Positions 33,059 through 41,347 are shown, counted from the first letter of the stretch. The stretch: 64,000 bases of DNA from an uncultured Candidatus Saccharibacteria bacterium (GCA_946406315.1 CAMJKD010000005.1:1-64000); one strand, 5' to 3'. The notes: generated by a model not told the origin, from the letters alone. Translations and numbers: made by a program.

Positions 33059-36000
33059 CTATAGTATTTCAACATTGCTTTCATCGCGCTGTTGAATGTT
33101 TTTGCGAATAAAGTCTCTATTTTGCTCTGGAATTCCGTATTGATTAAACAAGGCCTCGTCGATTGCATCTACTGGAAGGCTCCAGTACGGTTTAGATAAA
33201 TCTGGCTGAGGAATGAATTGGTATTTATCTCGTGCCGTATTTTGAGAGTCTTTACCTAAGAATAGTAGCGCCCTAAAGAACTTAGTCATGAAATATTTAG
33301 ACATCTTCCTAGCTTCGCTCTCTGTATTAAATGGACCAAATTGTATATATGTTTCCGAACAAATATCCCCCGGCTTTGCCAACAATATATTCGAATACGC
33401 GCCGCCAAGACCAGCCACCTTAGACATATTACCCCACGCCTTCGGAACGAAAAGCTTATATTTATCAATAAACTTCAAACATTCGGCATACTTCGTTGAT
33501 GTTTTGTCTAAGAAAATACTACTTCTAGTGATATATTTATATCCTCGCTTTTCTCCTGGTAATAACCCAAAAAGTCTCACGTCGCTTTCGCTACTTTTGG
33601 AGTCAAGGAGTCTGATATTATAAATCTCAGGCTTCTTGAGTGGGTCGGCGCGAAAACCGTACGGTTTTTGCGCCGACCCAAATTCTTCCATGCTCTTAGA
33701 AACATTTATAATATCAAGCAGCTCTTTCAGCTCCTCTGGCTTATCCATCTCGGAACGTTCAATTGGTAATATCATCTTGCCAATTTCTTTCCCATATTCA
33801 TACTTGGTAATTTCGCCCCCATTATCGTAATGGCTGTCGCGATAGACGATATTTACCCCGCCCGTTCCAACGTCCGGAAATAGCCTATCGTCTCCGTCCT
33901 CATAATAATTATCAATTCTGACGATGCATTTATCTCGTTTATATTTTTCGTTATTTAACTGACTGAGACCATTAGTATTAGTTGCTTTTTGCCAACCAAT
34001 CGGAAATATGAATGCTAGATAATTCGGCGCCAAATCAACTGCCATTTTATAGAAATCTGCATATATTTGCCTTCTACCTTGCTGATACGGCGGATTTCCA
34101 ATAATTACATCAAACTTCATATTTTCCTCCCAGCATTTGCTGATATGTTCATTTACCTTTTCAAGATTTATCTCGTTATTCTCCGATTGTGGATTGAAAT
34201 TTAAGAAATGATTTTCTAGAATACGGCGCTCTTTTTGGTCATATTCTTCCCGTTTAAATCTCGTAAATCCAATGACAGTATTAATCGACGCCTTACGCAA
34301 TATCTGGTTTGGCGACCATGCGTAGATTTGATTTGTAAGAATATGCATTACGCAGTCATGGTCGGATGTGAATTTTGGACGAAGATTCTTATATAATCGC
34401 TTCACTACACCGGCCATATAAAGACCACTCTTGGAGTACGGATCAAGAAACTTGCGTTTTTCAGACTTAAAGATGTTCGGATTTTGCTCTTCGAGCGCAT
34501 CGAGCATTTTGTTAACAACGAATTTTGGAGTGAATACCTGGTTATTCCGCTGCATAGGAATGTAATTGAAAATGTCTTCGTCTTCATCGTTGACGAAGTA
34601 GTCCGATAGTTCTTTCTCACGATTCATAAATTCGCGAATTGCGACAGTACAGTTATCTTCATTAAAGAAGTTGTTTTGGCGCAAAATTCGAAATTCATCT
34701 TTGGTAATATCTGTCAATTCAAAGAAATCATCGTCCGATATCTTCTTTTCAAGATCATCAAAGGTCATATCTAATGAGCCGAATGCGTGCAAGATCATTG
34801 GAATACAACGGGCAAAACCGCGTAGTTTATCTCGATAAGCATCCTCTTCTTTTTTGCGCTCATCTTTTTTAGTTTTCTTGGCATCTTCACGAGCTTCTTT
34901 AGCTGCAAGTTTAGCCAAATCAATTTTCTCCGGCTCCATTCCCATGGTTATGTAATCAGGGATTTCCGTTTCACTAACAGCAGACTCAATAATTGCTGCT
35001 TGTTCCTCTTCGGTAAATTGAGCTTCCGAATATAGCTTCTTACCAAGGACATTATGGGATGAGTTAATAATTGTCTCCGGATCAATGACCGGCTCGCCTT
35101 CTTCGTCTATTTCAACCTGCGCTTCAGGGACTTCGGATGGGGTCTTTTCGAGTTTTTGTTTCTTTACGGCTGTCAATTTGTCCAGAATACTACGAACTTG
35201 AGGTGAGGCATGAAAAATATTACTGACATTAAATAGCTTATTCGATGCAACGAATCCGCCATCGACGATCTCCTTTGCAATGAGTTTGCGCGGGAGTTCA
35301 ACGACATCATTTGCGTCGAGCTGGCGAAGCTTACCATAGTTATCCATGGAGACTACCGGCAAGAAATTGAGTAATTCGCGGATTGCGGCTTTGCCAGTTA
35401 CCGTACGAGCAACAGAAGTGGCACATAGCTCCGTAGCATATTGACTAATCGTAGTTAAAATACGATCCGGCATGAAGTCAAAAACGAAACAATCTTCTTT
35501 CGTGTACTTTCTGCCATTTCTTTCATATTCCCAAGCATTCTGTGCGCGAAAAGCCGCTTGCAGGTACCTAGTAGCGCTAGTTCTGGCAATGCTGCCATCC
35601 CCGCCAGAACCATAGAGCATCAAAACTGCAGTCCATGGCTTAACCGTAATTCCAGTAGCTAGCTTTCCGCACGACAATGTTATAGTTTTCGTATTCCACG
35701 GTTCGTCTGTCATTGCGCGGCGCAAGTCATCAAGTTCATCTTTGCCGCCGAACTCATCATCGCCATCACTCGCCGCTAAAACAACCTGATACTTATCGCC
35801 GTCAGGCCCGAAAACGGGATGTTCATTCAGTAGTTGTTTTAATCGTCTACACGCCTTGACGCCTGGCAAAATCCAGAATGTGTGCCGTAAATTATTGCGC
35901 TTCTCTTCAGTGTCAAACGGCAACTCTATGGCTCGCGCAATTCTACGATTATGTTCACGGTCGTAGCCAGATATCATATCGAGCCAGTTGACGACATAAT

Positions 36001-37192
36001 CTTCATACAAGAAATGATCCCCGGTAGTTTTAAAGAATTCTGATAAGTCGAAACAGGCTTCTTCTTCCTTTGCGACATCTTGCATCAAGGTGCTCAGCTG
36101 ATATGCGAAAATGTTCATCTGCGGAAGAGCCTCGTACGGATTCACGCCCTTTGAGTAGTCCCATTCCTTTTTTGCTTTTTGTTCATCAGAATATGACCAG
36201 CTATATATCTGGTTCTGATTAAAGTCGCCATCGGCTATAGCGCGGAACGGAGTACCGGATAAGTGTAGCGTAAAGTCTACATTTAAGCTCTTGAGAACAT
36301 TCTTTGTCTTAGTTGTTTTTACGCCCTCATGGCTTTCGTCGATTATCAATAAGTCCCATTTTTGACCAACATCAAAGATCCATTGGTTCTTTTCCTTGAA
36401 GTCATTCACTTCTCCGTCTTTGCCCTTAATGTCTTGTAACGAAATAAAGAATATCAATGGCTTTCGTAGTGCGTCTGGAGATTTAAGCAAATCTTCGCGC
36501 GTAATTAATTTGCGAATTAGATTCCCCTGACCATCGCGAATATCTCGTGCTTTCGAGGCAGCAAAAATCCATTTACCAGGATTACGCGGCTCAATGTGGT
36601 CGAAGAAATCATTCGCCCAGGAATCAGCAATCCCTGGGCGGTTCGTTACTATCAAAATTCTTTGAGCATTTATTTGTTCTGCGAATAGGTAGGAGGTCAG
36701 AGTTTTACCAAAACGAGGTTTGGCGTTCCAAAGAAATTTCCTATCAGGAAAAGTAGCGCGATTACTCCAGTAATTGTAAGTCTGCTCGATAGCATCTGCC
36801 TGCTCTTTGCGCGGGATAATTCCACTACCTTCTTTGCGATAGTTTAGAAATTCTTCACGACAATTAACGCGATTGTCTATAATTTTTTCAATAAACTCTT
36901 GGTCACACTGAAACCACTCGGAATCGCGACCAGAATCCGTATTCTTTTTCTCGCATTTTACGCCAGCATGTTTGAGCGCTTTATGTATTTCATAATCACG
37001 AAAAGGTTGGCCATAAATATCTACCGCTGCACGCTTGTATAGAACTTCAAAAGGAATATTGGCGGCCGTGTTTTGATTTGACGTACGGTCAGATTCAAAT
37101 GTCGTTTCGTCGCCAACTTTCAGCCATCCTTCGTGGGCTGGATAGTTGATATGCTTGTATATATAGATTACTTTTTCTCGAACTGATTTCAT
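33059..37192 (-). CDS. Giant GIY-YIG-like / SF2 helicase / DNA adenine methyltransferase fusion (restriction-modification-like)
   Basis: The 1377-aa protein carries three activities in one chain. Residues 1-85 resemble a T5orf172/GIY-YIG nuclease ('VIYIYKHI...GWLKVG', 'NTAANIPFEVLYKRA', 'RDYEIHKALK'). Residues 125-600 are a superfamily 2 helicase with Walker A KPRFGKT (158-164), DESH (285-288) and motif III SGTPF (312-316). Around 914 and 1033 lie methyltransferase motifs 'FLDPYSKSGLYMAG' and 'VIGNPPYQQG', the Eco57I/N6-adenine type. The order resembles type ISP/IIG restriction enzymes, which usually have an Mrr-type nuclease instead. A charged coil (about 750-800) separates the halves. A methyltransferase-like partner lies 12 bp upstream in the operon. 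Probable anti-phage role. Confidence 0.85.
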   Translation of the reverse strand: MKSVREKVIYIYKHINYPAHEGWLKVGDETTFESDRTSNQNTAANIPFEVLYKRAAVDIYGQPFRDYEIHKALKHAGVKCEKKNTDSGRDSEWFQCDQEFIEKIIDNRVNCREEFLNYRKEGSGIIPRKEQADAIEQTYNYWSNRATFPDRKFLWNAKPRFGKTLTSYLFAEQINAQRILIVTNRPGIADSWANDFFDHIEPRNPGKWIFAASKARDIRDGQGNLIRKLITREDLLKSPDALRKPLIFFISLQDIKGKDGEVNDFKEKNQWIFDVGQKWDLLIIDESHEGVKTTKTKNVLKSLNVDFTLHLSGTPFRAIADGDFNQNQIYSWSYSDEQKAKKEWDYSKGVNPYEALPQMNIFAYQLSTLMQDVAKEEEACFDLSEFFKTTGDHFLYEDYVVNWLDMISGYDREHNRRIARAIELPFDTEEKRNNLRHTFWILPGVKACRRLKQLLNEHPVFGPDGDKYQVVLAASDGDDEFGGKDELDDLRRAMTDEPWNTKTITLSCGKLATGITVKPWTAVLMLYGSGGDGSIARTSATRYLQAAFRAQNAWEYERNGRKYTKEDCFVFDFMPDRILTTISQYATELCATSVARTVTGKAAIRELLNFLPVVSMDNYGKLRQLDANDVVELPRKLIAKEIVDGGFVASNKLFNVSNIFHASPQVRSILDKLTAVKKQKLEKTPSEVPEAQVEIDEEGEPVIDPETIINSSHNVLGKKLYSEAQFTEEEQAAIIESAVSETEIPDYITMGMEPEKIDLAKLAAKEAREDAKKTKKDERKKEEDAYRDKLRGFARCIPMILHAFGSLDMTFDDLEKKISDDDFFELTDITKDEFRILRQNNFFNEDNCTVAIREFMNREKELSDYFVNDEDEDIFNYIPMQRNNQVFTPKFVVNKMLDALEEQNPNIFKSEKRKFLDPYSKSGLYMAGVVKRLYKNLRPKFTSDHDCVMHILTNQIYAWSPNQILRKASINTVIGFTRFKREEYDQKERRILENHFLNFNPQSENNEINLEKVNEHISKCWEENMKFDVIIGNPPYQQGRRQIYADFYKMAVDLAPNYLAFIFPIGWQKATNTNGLSQLNNEKYKRDKCIVRIDNYYEDGDDRLFPDVGTGGVNIVYRDSHYDNGGEITKYEYGKEIGKMILPIERSEMDKPEELKELLDIINVSKSMEEFGSAQKPYGFRADPLKKPEIYNIRLLDSKSSESDVRLFGLLPGEKRGYKYITRSSIFLDKTSTKYAECLKFIDKYKLFVPKAWGNMSKVAGLGGAYSNILLAKPGDICSETYIQFGPFNTESEARKMSKYFMTKFFRALLFLGKDSQNTARDKYQFIPQPDLSKPYWSLPVDAIDEALFNQYGIPEQNRDFIRKNIQQRDESNVEIL

Positions 37193-37204
37193 TTTTGCCC
37201 TTCC

Positions 37205-37894
37205 CTAAAATAAAGTTGACTGCTTTACCGATTTCGGCTTCGGTTTAGGTTTGGGCTTGTCGGGAATTTTAATGGGCAGATGTAGTAGTTCTTCGGATGT
37301 TTTAGCTAAGTTTTCAATATCGGTTCGTTTGGTTTCTTCGCGTAGTTTTTCGATGTCAGCGAAGTTCCATTTTTCGAGTTCAAAACCGCCATTACCGTCT
37401 GGAATCCAGTTAATCAAATCGATCTTTTTGCGCCCGGTTAATAAATTGCCGTAGCAGATATTTGCTTTCAGAATGGCATCCATCGCCATTAGAAATGAGG
37501 CGGAGTTTTTCTTGCCCTTGAAATGTGCGTTAACAATGTTTTTCATGCAATCGCGCGCTTCTTCAAGGTTGTCGCGTGCAATATCCACGCCATAAATATT
37601 GCTTAGCGAAATGAGGACCTTATATTCATCCTTGCCAGCTTTTTTAAGCTTACGATTTAAGATTTCCGCCAGAAAATTGCCATTACCACAGCCAGGCTCG
37701 AAAACCTTCTTATCGATTTCCGAGATAGTTGGCTCGCATAGGTCGCACATGGCTTTCACTTCGCGTGGTCGCGTAAAGACTTCGCCAGCATTGCGCACAC
37801 GCTCACGGGATTTAATGCCCTGAGTTTTGGTAGATTTTGTTTTAGATTGAACTCGTGCTTTTTTCTTAGATGGTTTTTCCGTATCCTTTGACAT
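37205..37894 (-). CDS. SAM-dependent methyltransferase-like partner with C-terminal clamp-binding motif
   Basis: The 229-aa protein has a basic, disordered N-terminus of about 35 residues. 'GEVFTRPREVKAMCDL' and the SAM motif 'VFEPGCGNGNFLAEIL' (near residue 65) are typical of the N-6 DNA methylase family. I do not see an NPPY catalytic motif; the corresponding region reads 'KANICYGNLLTG...IDLINW'. Methylation may therefore need the fused NPPY domain of the next gene. The chain ends in a Pro/Lys repeat and 'KQSTLF', which fits the sliding-clamp-binding consensus QxxLF. It is the first gene of the two-gene operon, with a GAGGT site before ATG. Confidence 0.8.
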   Translation of the reverse strand: MSKDTEKPSKKKARVQSKTKSTKTQGIKSRERVRNAGEVFTRPREVKAMCDLCEPTISEIDKKVFEPGCGNGNFLAEILNRKLKKAGKDEYKVLISLSNIYGVDIARDNLEEARDCMKNIVNAHFKGKKNSASFLMAMDAILKANICYGNLLTGRKKIDLINWIPDGNGGFELEKWNFADIEKLREETKRTDIENLAKTSEELLHLPIKIPDKPKPKPKPKSVKQSTLF

Positions 37895-37952
37895 AGCGAC
37901 CTCGCGGGTCGGTTCAAAAGATATGGAGAAACTACCTCACCATAAAACAAAA

Positions 37953-37972
37953 AGCGACCCTGTCGAGTCGCT
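37953..37972 (-). terminator. Terminator upstream of the restriction operon
   Basis: Stem AGCGACCC/GAGTCGCT (one G-T-type pair), loop TGTC, with TTTTTG on the minus strand. It would stop transcripts coming from the NUDIX operon. Confidence 0.8.
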
Positions 37973-37992
37973 ACAACTTTAACAATCCGAGT

Positions 37993-38055
37993 CTCTCCAA
38001 ATAAAAGAAAAACCTAGACTGCGGCAGGGCCGCTTTCTGTCTTTTATTCGGAGAG
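37993..38055. other. Long hairpin with 16-bp inverted repeat
   Basis: CTCTCCAAATAAAAGA (37993-38008) pairs with 38040-38055 at 15 of 16 positions. The ~31-nt interior has its own GCGGC/GCCGC hairpin. It could encode a small structured RNA or be a miniature element. 38056-38147 shows no gene. Confidence 0.7.
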
Positions 38056-38147
38056 CCTACGTAATTGTTAGACTCTATTTGATTGTAATGTTGTAGCAAT
38101 TTGATTATATCATGCAAACAGATGATATCTGTCAAAATTGTCACAAC

Positions 38148-38174
38148 AAAAAGCCGGTCCAGCGCCGGCTTTTT
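38148..38174. terminator. Terminator of the NUDIX operon
   Basis: Perfect 10-bp stem AAAAAGCCGG/CCGGCTTTTT with a 7-nt loop, 2 bp past the stop of the 58-aa gene. Confidence 0.88.
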
Positions 38175-38175
38175 G

Positions 38176-38352
38176 CTAGACGATATACTTATGAGTAGCT
38201 TCGCTCTCGATTCCGGAAAAACTCTTGCCATCGAAACACTTCAACGATAAGGCTTCCTCCGGAGTGCTGTAGATAAACTCGATTTCTCGATTAACGCCGA
38301 GCGCTTCGAGGTAGTCATCCATAGAATTCTGCTTGTCATCTTGTAAATTCAT
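38176..38352 (-). CDS. Shortened immunity-like protein, 58 aa
   Basis: Frame from ATG 38352 to TAG 38176. The N-terminal 'DDYLEALGVNREIEFIY' and C-terminal 'TPEEALSLKCFDGKSFSGIE' match the two ends of the 90-aa protein at 28037. The ~30 residues between them are missing, so this looks like an internal-deletion derivative or a minimal version. Its ATG overlaps the NUDIX stop (ATGA), as in the 28306/28309 pair, and the ends of the two upstream proteins are also alike ('LKGIDL' and 'LKGVDL'). A terminator follows at once. Confidence 0.7.
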   Translation of the reverse strand: MNLQDDKQNSMDDYLEALGVNREIEFIYSTPEEALSLKCFDGKSFSGIESEATHKYIV

Positions 38353-38870
38353 AAGTCGATTCCTTTCAAAATCTCCAAGACCCGTTTTTCACGCTCCGCC
38401 ATCTGCTTTTTAAACGCATCGTCACTTTTAAAAACGGAGTTTACCGTTATAGCTTCTTCGATCGGTACAAATCTTAGAACAAAATCCAACGCCTTTTCCC
38501 TATCATCTAGCTCTTGGTCGCCTATCTCGTCTTCCACTTTGCAAGTGTAGTAGAAATTCCGTTGAATATGAATAGTATCCTTACCAGATTCGTCGCCATT
38601 TTGAATCTTTAAGACTTCCCCAAATTCTTTGACCGAGTCCGGAATAAGCGTCATACCAGTTTCTTCTTTGATTTCACGAGCTAATGTTTCAAGATGCGTT
38701 TCATCACCCTCAATTCCACCACCAGGAAATTTATAAAAATGGTACTTCCGGCTATAAATCATTGCAATATTACCATCATGATCAAAAATAATTCCACGAA
38801 CCGATGAACGATAAAACTTTTTTCCGTTCGGATTATAGTCTTTTAAATCAATAGTAAAAAGCTTTCTCAT
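38349..38870 (-). CDS. NUDIX hydrolase
   Basis: The 173-aa protein has a complete Nudix box: GGxxxxxE in 'GGGIEGDE', then 'REIKEETG', matching Gx5Ex7REUxEExGU. It should hydrolyse a nucleoside-diphosphate-linked substrate; the substrate cannot be read from sequence. A TAAAAT box at 38877-38882 lies 6 nt before the ATG, so the message is probably leaderless. The 58-aa immunity-like gene overlaps its stop. The last ~35 residues, after the Nudix fold, are a charged helix. Confidence 0.93.
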   Translation of the reverse strand: MRKLFTIDLKDYNPNGKKFYRSSVRGIIFDHDGNIAMIYSRKYHFYKFPGGGIEGDETHLETLAREIKEETGMTLIPDSVKEFGEVLKIQNGDESGKDTIHIQRNFYYTCKVEDEIGDQELDDREKALDFVLRFVPIEEAITVNSVFKSDDAFKKQMAEREKRVLEILKGIDL

Positions 38871-38921
38871 ATCACTATTTTATCGCAAGATAGGCGTTGA
38901 AACTCTTATCTAATTATCTTC

Positions 38922-39180
38922 CTTATAGATTGTTAATGCCTGAACAATTCGCCCCCACCAGATCAGAATGCTTCGCATTCAAAAAAGTGAGCGACCGCCG
39001 TTTCGCGAGCGACACCACCAGATTATATAACTCGGCATTTTGGCCGATTTTTTAGTAGTTAATTTCCGTTAAGTGCCCTGCAACAATAGTATGCAATTTT
39101 GAACCATTTTTATGACGAAAAACTGCCAAAAATGTAGTTTTTTAACCCTGTTAAAATGTCTGTAATACCCTAAGCGTTCA
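38922..39180 (+). repeat. Interspersed intergenic repeat, left and right modules (copy c)
   Basis: Left module TTATAGATTGTTAATGCC...TTCGCCCCCACCA (38930-38960); a second CCACCAGATTATATAA lies at 39015-39030, then GGC..TTTTGGCCGATTTTT and the right module at 39105-39172. It fills most of the gap between the NUDIX gene and the gene at 39235; hairpins GAATGC/GCATTC near 38966 also occur. No gene is seen here. Confidence 0.75.
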
Positions 39181-39200
39181 AGATTTTAACACTAGTTGTT

Positions 39201-39227
39201 AAAAAACCAGGCAAAAATGCCTGGTTT
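39201..39227 (-). terminator. Terminator of the 39235 gene
   Basis: Stem AAACCAGGC/GCCTGGTTT with loop AAAAAT and T6 on the minus strand. Confidence 0.88.
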
Positions 39228-39234
39228 CCTGGTC

Positions 39235-39738
39235 TTACACTGCATTGACGATGATATCTTTACAACATTGGATTTGTTCAAGGAGCTCATCGTTTCCATT
39301 GATGCCTTTATCGAGAGTGTTATATTCAGCCTTAATGCTATTTTCTACATCTTCAGAAAACGCTTCTTCTTCGACAGTAATCCTTGACTTCCCTTGCTCC
39401 TGGAAATATCCAAAGAAAGATAGCGCAGCCCATGAGCCACTCTCCGGAACCGTCAAATCTGGTGTAACATACATAAGTGGGGCCTGCTTTGAATCGTTTG
39501 ACATCTTATAGAATGCAATACCTTGCCGTCCATTACGACCGTTTTTCGCAAAAGCCCCAGCAATATACCGAATATGATTTTTATCCGACATGTTACTACT
39601 ATAGAGTTCCTCGCAAAAACCATAGAATTCATCCTCTTCGTTCACAACAATCTTACCAGAAAATGATGGATCAGGTTCTGACCATTTTCCGAACTGCATG
39701 AAATTGCCGGAAATATTAAAAATACGACTCACATTCAT
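39235..39738 (-). CDS. Hypothetical soluble protein, 167 aa
   Basis: An acidic 167-aa protein, probably beta-rich in its first ~110 residues ('GKIVVNEEDEFYGFCEELY', 'RYIAGAFAKNG', 'GIAFYKMSN', 'GSWAALSFFGYF') with a helical C-terminus. I recognise no family. The start is uncertain: AGGAGG lies only 2 nt before ATG 39738, so GTG at 39732 (8 nt away) may be used instead. It sits as a single-gene cassette between repeat copies c and d. Confidence 0.7.
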   Translation of the reverse strand: MNVSRIFNISGNFMQFGKWSEPDPSFSGKIVVNEEDEFYGFCEELYSSNMSDKNHIRYIAGAFAKNGRNGRQGIAFYKMSNDSKQAPLMYVTPDLTVPESGSWAALSFFGYFQEQGKSRITVEEEAFSEDVENSIKAEYNTLDKGINGNDELLEQIQCCKDIIVNAV

Positions 39739-39777
39739 CACCTCCTATCGTAGTGAGCACATCTGTTGTATCATACC

Positions 39778-39993
39778 ACACTTTTTACAATCTGTTAATG
39801 TCTGCCCAATTCGCCCCACCAGATTATATATGAGTCGGCTTTTTGGCCGATTTTTAGTAGTAATTTTCCGTTAAGTATCTTGCAGATTCTAGAGTGCAAT
39901 TCTGCGCTAATTTTCGTAAAAAATGTGCCCGAAAGTACACTTTTACCTCTATAAAATTGCCCGTTAATACCCTAAACGATTTGGTTAAAAAAA
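39778..39993 (+). repeat. Interspersed intergenic repeat, left and right modules (copy d)
   Basis: Left module with TGTTAATGTC...AATTCGCCCCACCAGATTATATA (39791-39830), then TCGGCTTTTTGGCCGATTTTTAGTAGT, then the right module from about 39908. It is closest to copy c in the left part. With the terminators at 39992-40049 it accounts for the gap 39742-40092. Confidence 0.75.
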
Positions 39994-40049
39994 GACCACC
40001 TCGGTGGTCTTCCTTAAAAAGGAAATCCCCCGGTTCAAAGAACCGGGGG
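39992..40049 (-). terminator. Double-hairpin terminator of the 40093 gene
   Basis: CCCCCGGTTC/GAACCGGGGG (40027-40036 with 40040-40049, loop AAA) is followed on the minus strand by a T-rich tract. A second stem AAGACCACC/GGTGGTCTT (39992-40000 with 40003-40011) backs it up. Confidence 0.88.
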
Positions 40050-40092
40050 AAGTGATGGCTTGACTATGAAACAGGGCGGGAGGGGAAGATGC

Positions 40093-40692
40093 TTAGATCA
40101 TCTGCCACTCATCGCGGTCAATCACGAGACACCCCTCATCCTGATCGTAGGTCAGAGAGAACGGAATCTCGAGCCCGAGACTCTCATAGAGATCCTCGAT
40201 CTCCGGCTGGTTAGCAGAATAAACCTTGCCACCGGACACCACGTAGAACGTAGCGTCGTAGCCGTATCCTGATCCACCCCACGTCAGCCTGAAGACGTCT
40301 CCGTCCTTTGCCTTGACGATAATAGCGTCCCAGGACCCGATCCGTCCGGCTTCTCCGTCAGCGCCATTTCCCCGAGCAATCAGCTCGACTTCCTGGCCCT
40401 TAGGAGCCCTGATGCGGCCACATCCGCGACGTGTGTATCCCCTTTCGGAGCTGAGGATGAGGTAGATATTGTCATCCTTACGCGCATCGATTCTCGGTCT
40501 GCCAGACTTGCTGGTTCCGATCGTCAGATCAGAGCGAAGCTCCTTGATAACGTCGTCCGCCTGAATAGACTTCGGTGTTGGAAGGAAGACTTCCCGCCGT
40601 CCGCGTCCGCATTCGCCAATGGCGACTCCGGTCACGGTACCGAACTTCATCTCCTTCGAAACGGCCTTAAGGGTTGTGTTAGTATACAGCAT
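40093..40692 (-). CDS. Hypothetical 199-aa protein under leader-RNA control
   Basis: A soluble, Gly/Arg-rich, beta-type protein of unknown family. It has a basic middle (residues ~75-115, 'SKSGRPRIDARKDDN', 'RGYTRRGCGRIRAPKGQ') and a C-terminal domain shared with the truncated copy at 30262. Start 40692 follows AAAGGAG; an upstream in-frame ATG at 40767 lies in the structured leader and would have no site. GC-rich codon use differs from the neighbours. Expression depends on a perfect-consensus promoter at 40879-40907, an 18-codon leader peptide and a folded leader that pairs with the ribosome site. Confidence 0.8.
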   Translation of the reverse strand: MLYTNTTLKAVSKEMKFGTVTGVAIGECGRGRREVFLPTPKSIQADDVIKELRSDLTIGTSKSGRPRIDARKDDNIYLILSSERGYTRRGCGRIRAPKGQEVELIARGNGADGEAGRIGSWDAIIVKAKDGDVFRLTWGGSGYGYDATFYVVSGGKVYSANQPEIEDLYESLGLEIPFSLTYDQDEGCLVIDRDEWQMI

Positions 40693-40815
40693 GGTTTCTC
40701 CTTTCCTCCCCGCAGGGAAAGTCGACGTTCGGAATGAATTAAGGGGATTATCCCCACGTCGAGCCACCTTTCTTAAGTAGCGCCCAGTAAACCGTATAGA
40801 TTTACTCGACGCTAC
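40693..40815 (-). other. Structured mRNA leader with masked ribosome site
   Basis: Three stacked structures are visible. The first is TTCTTAAGTAGCG/CGCTACCTAAGAA (40770-40782 with 40810-40822, one mismatch) with an inner AGTAAA/TTTACT. The second is TCGACGT/ACGTCGA (40722-40728 with 40756-40762) enclosing GGGGATTATCCCC. The third is CTTTCC/GGAAAG (40701-40706 with 40716-40721), which pairs with part of the AAAGGAG ribosome site. The leader-peptide stop falls within the first stem. Confidence 0.7.
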
Positions 40816-40872
40816 CTAAGAACATTTCTGTTTCGTAGTCAATTTAATGTTCCTGTATCTCGTCTGATACAT
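40816..40872 (-). CDS. Leaderless 18-codon leader peptide
   Basis: ATG 40872 to TAG 40816 encodes MYQTRYRNIKLTTKQKCS, rich in Lys, Arg and Thr. The -10 box ends 6 nt before the ATG, so transcription should start at or next to it. The stop codon lies inside the first leader stem, so a ribosome finishing or stalling here would disrupt that stem. This is the arrangement of attenuation or ribosome-stalling leaders; the effector is unknown. Confidence 0.55.
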   Translation of the reverse strand: MYQTRYRNIKLTTKQKCS

Positions 40873-40878
40873 AGTTGT

Positions 40879-40907
40879 ATTATACCACAGATTATCAAAG
40901 ATGTCAA
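40879..40907 (-). promoter_or_regulatory. Perfect-consensus promoter of the leader peptide/40093 gene
   Basis: On the minus strand TTGACA (40907-40902), 17 bp, TATAAT (40884-40879). Same quality as the promoter at 21781-21809. Confidence 0.9.
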
Positions 40908-40948
40908 TAGCAAAAACACTGAAGAATAGTAACAGAGGTAAGATTCGG

Positions 40949-41347
40949 CTATTTTTGTGCGCGATAATTCTTGACTGCGTCGGCGAGAGCCTGGTGGCCG
41001 AGGACGGAACAGTGAAATTTATGCTTCGGGAGATTGCCGAGGTAGTCATCAATGTCTTTGGCGGAGATTTGCGTTGCTTTGTCGAGCGTTTTACCCTTGG
41101 CAAGTTCCGAAAGCGCAGAGGTCGAGGCAATAGCCGAGGCGCAGCCGTAGGTTTTCCAGCGGACGTCCTCGATTTTGTCGTCTTTGACCTTGATATACAT
41201 TTTCATCTGATCGCCACAGATAGGATTACCGACGATACCGACTGCATCAAAATCGAATTGAGATTCGTCGCCAAACAAGAAGTTGCGCGGGTTCATGAAG
41301 TGATCCTTTACGGTGTCTGAGTAAATCCAATCTTGCCCTTCGTTCAT
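40949..41347 (-). CDS. iscU: Fe-S cluster scaffold protein (IscU/SufU type)
   Basis: The 132-aa scaffold takes sulphur from the desulfurase and assembles Fe-S clusters. It has the three ligand cysteines in 'GNPICGDQM', 'TYGCASAIASTSALSE' and 'KFHCSVLGHQAL'. The Asp next to the first Cys is present, and the last segment has C-x3-H as in IscU. Its ATG overlaps the desulfurase stop (ATGA). No insertion between the first and second Cys, so it is closer to IscU than to Gram-positive SufU. Confidence 0.93.
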   Translation of the reverse strand: MNEGQDWIYSDTVKDHFMNPRNFLFGDESQFDFDAVGIVGNPICGDQMKMYIKVKDDKIEDVRWKTYGCASAIASTSALSELAKGKTLDKATQISAKDIDDYLGNLPKHKFHCSVLGHQALADAVKNYRAQK

